64,000 bases of DNA from Chamaea fasciata (taxonomy: Eukaryota > Chordata > Aves > Passeriformes > Sylviidae): assembly GCA_029207755.1 (NCBI GenBank), contig JARCOQ010000002.1, forward strand, positions 90,929,087-90,993,086, given 5' to 3'. The notes below the pieces were generated by a model. It was not told the DNA's origin. It searched no databases and was given only the letters and a program-made list of their open reading frames with translations. Made by a program: the position numbers and the translations under genes. This document shows positions 47,801-59,000 of the stretch, one piece after another. How positions within the stretch are numbered: the stretch's first letter is position 1; each line of letters opens with the position of its first letter.

Positions 47801-50800
47801 CTTGTGAAGAAGTTGTCAGAGAACTTTTCAGTCTTGCCATGACATGGTAAGTACAGCTACAGTCCTGAATCAAAGAATATTTGATCAGATGCTGTTGCTA
47901 ACAATGTAGAAGGAATTGGTATATTGGAGGAAGCAATCAATTATACATTTTAAACAAACTAATAGTAACTTCTGAGAAGGATGCTCATTGTCATTAACCT
48001 GCTACATCCTTGTAGTGTTATTGAGTACCTTTGGACATTGTGGGTCAGAGGATAGCACTGTTCTGTGCTTAAAATTATTTATCAGCCATCATCCTATTGA
48101 TACCTAGATAAGAATTCTATTATGAATGCTTTAATTGTTAACTTTTTCTTGGCTGGGAAAAAGAAATTCTATTACCTACAAGCCAGAGTGACATGGTGAG
48201 ACTAATTAGAACTCAATATACTTGAAAATACTGCTGCAAATATGTAGCCATACTGAAAGCTTAAGGAAAAAATCAGCTCAGAATGAAGGATAAAGAATTA
48301 AAAGGGGAAAATGTTTGTTTATTCTTTTCCAAGATTTTTTTCTACTCCGTCTAGGGGAAAATGATTTTAGCTGTAAAGCCTATGACATCAGTACGACAGA
48401 TTTCTTCTAGAAAAATACACTGAACTAAGTTTTTCTATATTGCGCTTCATTAAAGAGGTCAGTTTTGAGGTGGCAAGTAGTCAATTAATTTCAGTTGCAA
48501 AAGAGTAAGCAGGATCTCAGCCTCTTAAAGAGAAGGAACATAAATGAGAGATTTTCAATCAGCTAAACCTGATTAATTTCTTCCAAGGATACTTAATGGA
48601 CATATGAATCGCATGGCTGTTCAGTTATTTTTGAGAACTTTGGAAAGGTGAATGAATTGCCAGGAAATTCTCTGGACATCTATGGTTTCTATCTTTAAAA
48701 GAAATGGTATTAAGAAATTACAGACCACCTGAGTAACTTCAATTTCTAAAACAAATGAGCAATCAAATGAATTATTTCTAAGCACCTGAGAAATAAGGAT
48801 ATGAGAAATGGTCCCCATTGATTTGGCAAGAACAAACAACATGAAACAAATATAATTTATTTCTCAAAGTGGGTAACACCTAGCTCACTGACAAGAAACA
48901 ACAGATGTTTTCTTTTCCAGATCTTAGTGAAACTGACACTGTTTCACATGATATTTACACAAGCAAGCAAAGGAAAAAACATTAATGACAAAGAAATTAA
49001 TGGACATGTAGAAAATAAGTTTGAAAAGTGTACTGAGACTATAGTTAGTGATGCTTCACTGTCAAAATGGAAGGCTAAATCAAACGGACTTTCACAGAAG
49101 TCTGTCCTCATTGTTGTACTATCTGTTACTGTTAATAACCTGGATGGTGGAAGAGAGGAATGTCCATTTTAGCAATGCAAGGTGTGTATGTCCTTTTGTT
49201 GAGCCTGTGCCAGAGAGACAGGTATGAACACCTTTGTTTTTTCTGCCTTCTTGCTGCAGCCAAGTAGTTAGAAATACAATTTATGCTAGCTTGCCCACTT
49301 AAGAGAGCTCCCCCTCTAAAAAACACACCCTGTCTTATTCTAGAAGGGATTGGGCAACCCCAGGCTGGGCTCCCAGAGTGAGGGTGCAGAGTCACTTTTC
49401 CTCCAGCAATGGTTGCTGGACTCCTCTACTCCCCACTCCTCTACAATGAAACTCCCCACACTCAATAAGCATGGCTGCATATTCACCAAATTAATGTAAA
49501 TGTTGCTGTTTGTGTGCTGAGTGTGTGGGGAGAGCGGGAGCAAGCACACTGTTCAATGGCTGTGTTCATGTCAGTCATAAAAAAATGAGTAGGCTGCAGA
49601 ACTGATGAGCATTTTCAGATGTGACATTGCAGCCAATTGGATCAGTTGTCTGACTGCCAAACACATCATTAATTTAGACATAATGGCAGTGAAACAATCA
49701 GCAAGTAAGGGGGGATGGGTCTGAAAGGTAAAAGCCAATAGGTTTCATGAAAAAAATCCAAAGCAAAAAAGGATTTTGTTTGACTTTGTTTGCTCTCATT
49801 TGCTGGTATGTTGAACTCTACTAATTGATTCCATTAATAGGAGACCTGTCTTTGTGAGGAGACTGGAGTTTTAAGGACAAATGCTTTTACAGGTTGAGTA
49901 TATTATAAAATTGATGTATTTGGCCTCTTAGGCAAGATGCAAAACAACATCCTTGAAGTTCCATTAGCGTAACACAGTGTTTATATGTACATGATCCCCA
50001 TAACGACTTCCTTGCTAGCATACTTTAAAAAATAACCAAAACTTGAGAAAACTGCAAGCAGCATCCCTAGGGTAAGGATATCTACCATATTGTTTGATTA
50101 GGAAGATCTGCCACACTTTTCATTAGACAGTCGATATTTCTAAATTCTGGAAAGGTCAATGTCTAGGGTCTGCTTGCCCTGTTCTTCAGCAGTGCCTTTA
50201 AATGCCTTTACCATGCAGTCAAGCATGAACTGCTCTGTTTTGCAAAGCCAGTCAGTGTAAGTTTTTAAAGGGAACTTTTTAGGACAGAAATTAAGATTGG
50301 CATTGTAAATTACAAAAGGCAAACTCTCTGAGGGATAATGTCTCCTTTTGTTATGTTCAAGATACTACTGTCACATAGGAAGGTATTTGCTTAGAATAAT
50401 GTTGATATTCTATATCTGAGTCACCAGAAGTCAATGGAATAAGTGGAATTTTTCTTGTGGATTAATAATATCCACAGATAAGGAAAACCACTGGGTTGTC
50501 ACAGTCAGGGCTCATGAACCTCGTGTGTTAGACAGAATAAAAGATTCTGGACGAATGTTTAAAAAAACTATGGTAGAGCTTAGTAAATACTACTGGACAG
50601 TCCTCCAGTGTATTGCCAGTGAGATGGCCCATGCTCAAACTTATCAATCTTGCAGCAGAAAGAAGTGGTCTTGTGTTCCTTCTAGTCCACTCTCAGGACA
50701 CTCTCAGTGCTGTGTAAGACCATATTTTATTCAATTCCCTGCATTCTTGAATCAGCTTGCTTTCTTTCAATCACATATGGAAGACTAATTCTGACAATTC

Positions 50801-50990
50801 TAAACAAAAGCACAGGTCATCAAGACATGCCCTTTTTATACAAGCCATGTGGAATGCATAAAAATGCTGGTAATTCTTGGCCAGGTTTATAATCTTCCTG
50901 GCAGGAGAAAACACTACATGCAAAACCACAGAAATGGTACCAAGAATGAATCAAGACTGATGCAATTCATAGGCGAACAGTTAGATCCAG
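44831..50990. other. Non-coding AT-rich stretch, nothing recognised
   Basis: A 21-bp unit beginning TTCTCTTTGGTG is tandemly duplicated at 45902-45922 and 45923-45943 and creates a repeated LFGVVL phrase in a small spurious frame. An AT-only-like stretch lies at 47340-47395. The segment 49560-49700 is mixed sequence with CATTAATTTAG and might be regulatory. No gene, RNA or further known repeat is seen. Confidence 0.4.
45902..45943. repeat. Tandem duplication, 21-bp unit, two copies
   Basis: TTCTCTTTGGTGTAGTGCTC recurs at a 21-base offset. It is a recent local duplication without further context. Confidence 0.9.
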
Positions 50991-51492
50991 TGTCCTAGTT
51001 TCAGCTGACATAGAGTTTACATTTTCCTTAGTAGCTGGTACAGTGTTGGGTTTTGGATTTAGTATGAGAATAATGTTGATAAGATGCTGGTTTTCTGCTA
51101 AGTAGTGTTAACCCTAAGTCAAGGACTGTTCAGTTTCCCTGCCTATGAGGAGCTGCAAAAAAGCCATGAGGGATCCTGGCCAGGAAGGCTGCCCTGATTT
51201 GGCCAAAAGGGCATTTTGTAGTATAGAATGTAATGCTTGGTATATAAACTGCAGGGAGCATTGGTCCAAATCATTCCCTGCTTTGGGAAGGCTGGGCATC
51301 TGTTGGTGGGTGATCAGCAAATATATTGCTTATCACTTGTCTGTCTTGGGTTTTATGGTTCTCTCTCTTTTTGTAATAGTAATAACAAAACTGTTCTTAT
51401 AAGCTATTGGTTCTATCTTTTTTCTCCACTTGGTGGGGAAAGGGAGAGTGGGTGCATTGTGCTTAGCTGCCAGCTGGCATTAAACCATAACA
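50991..51492 (+). mobile_element. Solo LTR of family A (copy 2) with intact TATA box
   Basis: Starts TGTCCTAGTTTCAGCTGACA and ends GGCATTAAACCATAACA, giving TGT...ACA termini. It is the same family as the LTR at 4378-4953 but in plus orientation. The flanks TCCAG (50986-50990) and TCCGG (51493-51497) make a 5-bp target-site duplication with one mismatch. The TATA box TATATAAA sits at 51241-51248, about 250 bases from the LTR start, as expected for the U3/R boundary. No internal retroviral sequence is adjacent. A 5-bp duplication fits ERVL/ERV1-like classes, but I do not assign the class firmly. Confidence 0.85.
51241..51248 (+). promoter_or_regulatory. LTR TATA box
   Basis: TATATAAA within GGTATATAAACTGCAGG at the expected position of the family A LTR. 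The equivalent site in the copy at 4378-4953 has decayed to ACATAAAC. Current activity is unknown. Confidence 0.6.
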
Positions 51493-52279
51493 TCCGGGCA
51501 GAGAAACCTGAAAGTAGTGTGCTTCTGGAAAGATATTACAAAATATTCTAGTGATTGTGTAAGGTTATTTAATTGAGTGTGACAGGCCCCTTCATCAGGG
51601 TCTGCCATTCCAGCAAACACCAGGGGAAGTCCTGCTTCCAGTTTGTTATAACTTCTTGTTATTGTCTGATTTCAAGGCATCTCAGGCTGGATTTTGTTGT
51701 ATAAAAAATGGCATTAGTCATATCTTACTTATGGAAAATCTCAGATTTTTTCAAAGGTAAAAAAAGACCTTCTCATTCTTTGAACATCCTCCCTGTGCAT
51801 CTATATGCAATCTAGATGGTAAACAGTATGCCACTGTGTCCAAAATATAAGAAGTGATGGTCTAGCACCCATGGAAAATATTAACTAAATAATGTATCCT
51901 GCCACTTCAGAATTTGTCTCCAGGAAGGACTGCAATGGTTGAAAAGAATGTCTGCTTCTTTAAAGACAGCAGCTCCTGAAGTTCAGTCTCTGTAAAAAAG
52001 TTGTGGTTTTGGAAATTACAGTCTGTAACCTATCAGTGATATTATCTGAATGTTTGTAGTGTGGATTAGCAAAGGAGAACTTGCAATTGGACAACATTCA
52101 CACCGGCAGAATGCAGTGGCTGTATTCATTTTACTTGGCTTTAGGTCCACAGTGAAAATGGCTGTATGTGAATCATTTGTCTAATTGATGGAGGAAAAGT
52201 GGCTCCTCCAGAACTTTCTTTCCAGATCTAAGTACATCAAAATTTTAATGAGATTTTGGAACACAAAACTGCCTTTTTG

Positions 52280-52320
52280 AAAAAAAAACAAACAAACAAA
52301 AAAAAAACAACAAAAAAACC
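52280..52320. repeat. A-rich low-complexity tract with CAAA units
   Basis: A runs separated by single C bases (AAACAAACAAAC then longer A runs). Confidence 0.9.
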
Positions 52321-52937
52321 ACACCCCAAATTTGTGTTAAAGGGCATGTCTTATGATCAATAGATTCTGCTATTCCACAAGTAACAATAATAAGGAAAGG
52401 GCGGTATGCATTAAAATTAAGGTATAAATGTCTGCTTTCAACAGAATGTTCTCAAAACTGCTCACAGGGTGGCCTGATAGAGAGTAAGACAGTACTTTTA
52501 AATAGGACCATTATTTTTATTCCAAGTTGATTTAATTTTATTTGTTTTTCAGAACCGTTGCTGTTACTTAAGTGTCAAAATCTTACTACTGGGAAAAATA
52601 AATCACTTTATTTAATAACATAAAGCTGAAAATATGTGGAACAGCTTCTGACAATTGCCTTCTATAACTTCAAACTTTTATTTTGTTTTGAAAGATAACA
52701 CTTCTCGGTAGAAAGAAAATCTTCTAAAACATGGACACTGCAGTGCTATTTTCATGAATCTACAGGCGTCCAGACTGAATCAATAGTTCTAGAAGGAATG
52801 CAAACTTTACTATTCATCTTAATGGACTGTTTACTTTGAAGCCTGTTTATAACCTTGTAAACATTATTTTTATTATTTATTGTTTTACTGGCTTACTAGG
52901 ATGAAAGTTCAACCTTTTTTTCTGTAACAAATTGAGT

Positions 52938-53040
52938 TTTTTGAGTGGAGTTTTTAGGCTGCGCTCCCTTCTCTATCTGGTCCTCACCCTGGCAATTTCG
53001 CCAGTACACTCCAAAAAACTGGGCTGATTTTCCACTCAAA
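52938..53040. repeat. 11-bp inverted repeat enclosing about 80 bases
   Basis: TTTTGAGTGGA near 52938-52948 is the reverse complement of TCCACTCAAAA near 53030-53040. Further partial symmetry (GTTTTTAGGCTG against AAACTGGGCTG) is not in the right orientation. It could be a decayed small DNA transposon end pair, but no target duplication is visible. Confidence 0.4.
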
Positions 53041-55789
53041 ACCACACTTCTAAAAGTAAAGATCTTCCTTAATCAGATCTGTTACCCCAGAAGCCAATGC
53101 CCATGAGAAGTTCAGAGAAAGGAGGGAATAATCAGCTGTCTTGGCAAATACAATTGCCAAAGCTGACAACTGAGAAAGCAAAAGCTAGCAGCTGCTTTCC
53201 ACCAGAATCAGGACAAGGCCTAGTGGTGTTTGTTTACTCCTAATGGCATTTCCTAGACTGCCTCAAAATGCTGCCTGTTGATGTAAGGAAATAAGGATGT
53301 TCATAACTAACAAAAGCTTTAACTATCAGCAGAGGGTAGACAGAAGCAGCATCAGCCATGAAAACATAAGAAACTTATTCCTGCACGTAAGTGCAAATTT
53401 TAGTGGAGGGAAGGTAGATGAAACAAACCAAACTATTGTCATCTTTGATTGTTGAACATTCTTGTAGGATGCTTGAGTTTTTCAGACTGAAGAGTGAATT
53501 TCTTTTTTTACATAATATGAACCTTCACTAATGTTAATTTCTGTTACACAGTCACTTGTAACACATGGGTATGCATCTGTATCAATTTTCTCCACAGTCT
53601 TGCTCTGTGATTAATTTAATTTCAATACTGGAAATTTCACTAAAATGAGAAATATTAAGTGATGTCACAACTCCTGAAAGTATTCCAGCATCTTAAACTG
53701 GTAAAACGTACTTCATGCTGAAAAAAATAGGACATTAGTTTAACATACATTTCCAGCCAAAGGAAACAGTTCACACTGTGGGCAGACAACTGTTATGTCC
53801 AGTTCACTGGTGAAGCAACCACGGGATCTTTATTTAATAAGGCAGATGGAGAGGTGAAATATTTGAACTAACAGAGAAACTGCTGCCAGGGTTAGAAAGG
53901 CATCCTTAGAAAGATTGCCCAAATGACAAGCCTCAGAAGAACAAGGACTGAATGCTTTCTCCCTCTATCTGAAAGAAGAGTAGTAAACCTGCAACCATCA
54001 CCTCTTACAAACCAAGAGGAGGGTAACTTCACCAGAGTTCACGTTAACAAAATAAAAAAAGCTTTTATCCATCATTGATTATACTGTGGGAGGAGCAGAC
54101 TCTTCAGTGGGCTCAGACTCCCTGGCAGTAACTCAGCACCTTCCTCTCAGGAAGGGACCAGAAATCTTGTGTTCAACTCTTCCTTGAGCTAAACTGACAC
54201 AGACCAAGAAAGAGGGTTTGTTTATTCTGTAAGAATAGCCTTTTCCCTATTTGAATTCATATTAGAATGATATAATAAACATGGAGCAGTGGGGAGTTGT
54301 GTGGTCTAATTTAAAATGGATGTGCCACATTCCCTGGCTAAGATCCATGATCAGCCACGAGATAGTTCAGCAGATGAGTCTGATTTGAGTAGGTGTTCCT
54401 CAGTCTACATACTTTTCTGAACTGCTATTGTCTCAAAATCTCATGACATCTCTCTCATGGGCTGAAAGCTCGTCCCAGTGTCAGTCAAAGAGACAACAGA
54501 AAAATAGAGCCTCCCCTTGATGTAACAGAACAGAGACAATTCCTTAACAGTCTAACCACAATCCTGATCTGGGAGTGGCCCATGCAAGGTGTCATATTTA
54601 GAAGAAGCAGCAGGGGGTCTGTGAGGGATGGTCAGAGAACAACTTTCTTACGAAAATCACAGCATACCACTGAGGACCTCAGCATGCTCAGGACTGTGAA
54701 GTTTCCTTGCACAATACCCAGGGTCCTGAGTACACATTGTGGATCAAAACTGCAAGGGTCTAAGGTCTGGATTACTTTTTCCTGAGAGTGGTGATGAGAC
54801 AGCAATTAAACCCACTAATGTCCTCATGAATCAAGTTTTAATTCTTTGGTGTTTTAAGACTAATTAAAGTATTTTCTTATAAAAGCTCTTAAATAAAAGC
54901 TCTAAAGCTTTAATTTCTAACAGAGCTTCTTCTTTATATGATAAGGAGAACAGACATTTTCCCTGACAATCTTGAAACAAAAAGAACTTTTGACAGGTGT
55001 GGTGGCTTCATCCCCATTTACTGATCTTTCCCTTCCAGAAGGCCCAGTGGAACCACTGATTCTTTCAAAACCATCCTGCTTCGCAGGTATTTAGATAATG
55101 TCCTGTCTTTTACATCTTATAAATTGTGCTATTGTCTTCAATTTGAATTCCTTTCTCCAAAGGACATGTCTCTGATAGAATAACAATCTTAAAACCTGCC
55201 ATGTAAACTTGCTTTTTTTCCCCCAAGTTTCTTTTTTAATGCCTCTTTTGCTTAGTTATCTGCTCTTTCTGTTAATCAATTGGAAAACACTTAAGTGGTT
55301 ACCATTGCTGATTTTGCATCTGCTCATTCTCACTGCACCACATGAAACTAGGTAGAATTCAAATGGAATAAATACAGATTTGTTTTTTTTTTTAAAAAAA
55401 AGTGTAATCTCAGTTTTCAATCTAAGTAAATTTTAGCTCTAGGTCAGCATGAGTTAATGTTCTGCCCAAAGCAGGTGGTCCAATCCTGTCCAAAACTGCA
55501 GCATCAGTGTATGGTACGTACAAACACTAGTGTATGATTATTTAAATAGCAATCCCTTCTGCTTTGCAGTTTTCATTACTTTCCTGTATTTAAGTGAAGG
55601 GCCTGTGAGTAGTGACTGAAGTAGAGAAAATGAGCTATTTAGGTCTTTTAATACATTCCAGTGTTCTTTTATTTGCTACAAATACAGAAGTCAAATATAG
55701 CAGATCTAGTGATTTAAAGATCTTAGAATGATTAATATTGCTTGGATGACCTGAAACATATCTTGATTCCAAGACTGGCTTGACTACAT

Positions 55790-55845
55790 GACCATAGAAT
55801 CATTAGGCTGAGAATAGCATCACTTCTATTAAGATGTCCAAGGCA
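55790..55845 (-). mobile_element. Probable CR1 tail fragment, diverged
   Basis: The plus strand ACCATAGAATCATTAGGCTG then AGAATAGCATCACTTCTATT and AAGATGTCCAAGG resembles the reverse complement of a CR1 3' tail (CATAGAATCATTAAGGTTGG, then a short gap, then AAGTCCAA). Length and divergence limit certainty. Confidence 0.45.
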
Positions 55846-55921
55846 AAGACATTTGGATAAATGCATTAGACGTCAGTAGTTATGAAAATGTCCTTCATGG
55901 CAAACCCCATTTCTTTTCATG

Positions 55922-55928
55922 TTTTTTT

Positions 55929-55972
<44 letters not shown>

Positions 55973-56002
55973 TTTTTTGTTTTTTGTTTTTTTTTTTTTT
56001 TT
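55922..56002. repeat. Long T-rich tract (about 80 bases)
   Basis: T runs of 7, about 41, 6, 5 and 16 bases are separated by single G. It is the longest homopolymer-like tract in the window and a probable length-variable site or sequencing trouble spot. Confidence 0.95.
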
Positions 56003-59000
56003 AATGATTCTTTGATGTCATAACCTTAAAAATTTCCCTTTCACTGTCTGCCAGTGTTCAGATATAGGCATAAGCTGAGGTGGTATTTGTCTGTTTTCTG
56101 GCACTGCCAGATTAGTGTTTTGGGTTGTTTAGTTTGGGTTTTTTGAATTCATTTGTGTTTGGGCCTTGTGGGTAAGACAGGCCTCTCTTTCACAAAGCCC
56201 ATGGAGGCTTAAATAGAATCATGATGCCGGACTGCTCTGTGCTACTTTTGACTTGCTTGCACAGATATATGTATAGAAACAGGGATGAAGGTACCTTTGC
56301 GACTTCTCTGGTGTGTATACATAAACGCGATACTTTTGAGATTTGCAATGGTTTTGATCTTATTTTGGATCCACCCTGCACCCTATAAACTTATGTTCAC
56401 AAAATGAACAAGCAAAGTAGTCTTTCAATGCTTTCAATTAAATTAGCACCTTCAGAAAGAAAGTTCACACATGAAATGATGAGTGATTGAAACTGGAGGA
56501 AACTAAATGAAGACATGTATGATTATTCTCTTAAATGATTATATTATCATACTTAGAAATATGGCAAATCCCAGTTTAAATTTTAGTGTTGTGAATCCTG
56601 AACCACTGAGCCCAGTGTTAAATGATCATACTAAGCCGTGCAACACTCACAGTGTTTTTGCTTTTGTAATGTTTCTTCAGTTTTCCCGAAGACTTTGTGG
56701 AATATATGGGTCTTAAAAAAGAAAATTCCAGCCAGTAAACACAGCAAATAGCTGTGTTTAGTTTTTAAGACCTGTGAGAGATTATAAGTACACTGTGATT
56801 GAGTTTTGTGTCCCATTGTTTCCACATGGATGAGCAGTGCAAATAACAACCATGCTGTCATACTACAGTCTCATTATCTAGAGTGATCTTCTCTGCTTGG
56901 ATATTATGCCATAACCTAGTTCTTTTCCAATACTTCTCACCTGTCTTTGTCTCTACTTCAGACTGCAATATTTCTGGGGTAAATATAGCTTGTTGATGGA
57001 TATATGCTAGATGGATGGATATACGAGCTTCTTGTGCATTTTGAGTACCTCAGAAGTGTAAATAAATATTGTACTACTGCTTTATTTTACTTCACGGGGG
57101 AGAGATTTGTTTCACATATGTGAAAAAGTCCTCCTCCTGGCATTTTGGGTAATCCCAACAGTAATTCAGGAATGAGGTTGACAGTGTCTTCTGGAGGCTG
57201 TCTGCTTAGCCCAAAGTTCAAAGCAGGCCCAACTTCGTGGCTAGAAGTGGTTGCTCAGGGGCTTGTCTAGCAGTATAGTAAGTATCTCCAAGGATTGCGA
57301 TTCCACAGGCTCTGTGGCACCTCTGCCAGTGCCCACACACTTTCTTCATGACAGTTATTTTCCTTGCCTTCTGTTAGAATGTCTCTTGTTGCCTCTTGCG
57401 TTTTCTACAACTCTATTCCCCTTGTGCCACCTTCCAAACCCTGTTGTCTGATATTTTAGTTTCTTACAAGAGGACCTCTCCACAGCACAGATACCTTGCT
57501 TATGTTATTTTGGTAAGAAAATGTCAGTTGCAAGCTATGTTCTTGTTGTTCCCTTCTTCAGCACTGGAAACTGGAGACTTCTAAGAGGTCTGTGAGTATG
57601 TAAGAAAGTATTTCTCAGAAGTCCATGTTCCTTGCTCAGATGTCTTGTAATGCTCTGAAGACTTAAGGTCCAAGCCAGATTTCCTCTAAACATGTAGTTT
57701 GCTACAGGACATGCAGGCTGCTGTGTAACTCTAAGGACACACAGCTCTTACCATGGCTGGATAGGTCCACAGCATATGCCACTAATGGTGGTGTCTCGAT
57801 ACTGCTTATTCTCTTTCTTCTTAATTTCTTACTTCAGCTTTCATATTCCATAATGCTAAAAATGGAAGGGAAAAAATCACATCTGTGACCTTCTCCAGTT
57901 ATTCAAGTAGAGTCAGTTTCAATTTTCCATTTTTTACATATTTATTCATGATAATGTCTGAATGGGTACTATTTTAATTTGCTTCCCTTAGAATTTGTTC
58001 CTTTATAGTTAATGCTACTTAATTAACACACTCATCTGAATATACAGAAATCTGACAATCATAATCTTTAGGTCATAATGGGAAATGTATTTGTACACCT
58101 GCAAAACACTGAATTAAGATTTTTCTCATTAACTATTCTTTTTCTTCACTTTCTGTTGTCTCTAGGAATGGGTGTAGGTTTTTTCCCTATGACAACTTTT
58201 TTGTCTCACTATGATGCAAGTTTCATTTTAAAATAATCTCACTATATTTTCAGAGAGTAACTATTCCTTTACTTTTTTCCCAATTCCCTTTGTTTGTATT
58301 TGGCTTTTTTCATCCACACAGAAATAAGGTGTAGAGAGTCCCTCTCCCTTCCTTTCTCTTTCTACCTATGATGCATATAATGTATCTATCATAATTGTAG
58401 AGGCTCATTTATATAGGCTGAAGAGGTATTTTGTGGGATATCTCACAGTGATGTAGTAAAGGTTCTTGAGAGGGGAGGGTTTGTATCATGCTTCATAAAA
58501 AGACAAACACTGCAATATTTCTGTATATTCATTTGTCCATGCTGTGGGTGTTCTGAATGGGGAGGAACATCACTGTGGACCTTGGATTTGACAGAGGTCA
58601 TACAGTCTAGAAAGCAGTTTTCGTATGCTTTGGAAGTCATGGCTCAAAGCTATTCTTCTCTAGCAGATCACATGTGTGAACAGCATGTTCTAAAAAGTTC
58701 TCAGGAATCGTTGATTTGTAGATGGCCCCTACAAACATCCTTTGAAGCAACTTGTAAATATTATAGTCTACCTTCTTTTCAGCAGGAATGATTTAATTCT
58801 AGCAAAAAGTGTGCCTTCATTTTTTCCCCTTGAGATAAGTGGTGAGCACAAAGCCAAAATTTTAAGATTTCAGACACAACAGAAGGGCTCTGTTTTCCAG
58901 CAACCAGGAGGTTGAGTTGTATAGAAATTTGTTTCGTAGTGTATATTGTGATAGTAAATACTTTGTAAATCATTCTGCTGGCTTCTAGTTGGACAGTGCT

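Larger units (their letters stand above)
51493..55789. other. Non-coding stretch, nothing firmly recognised
   Basis: A low-complexity (CAAA)n/poly-A stretch lies at 52280-52320. At 52938-53040 an imperfect inverted arrangement (TTTTGAGTGGA and TCCACTCAAAA) brackets about 80 bases. The segment 53040-53300 is unique mixed sequence with TTGGCAA...TTGCCAA. A T/A block lies at 55380-55402. No gene is recognised. Confidence 0.4.

Noticed and set aside
53141..53160. TTGGCAA...TTGCCAA dyad as a nuclear factor I site
   Set aside because: The half-sites TTGGC and GCCAA are 10 bases apart instead of the canonical 5, so it does not fit a full NFI site.
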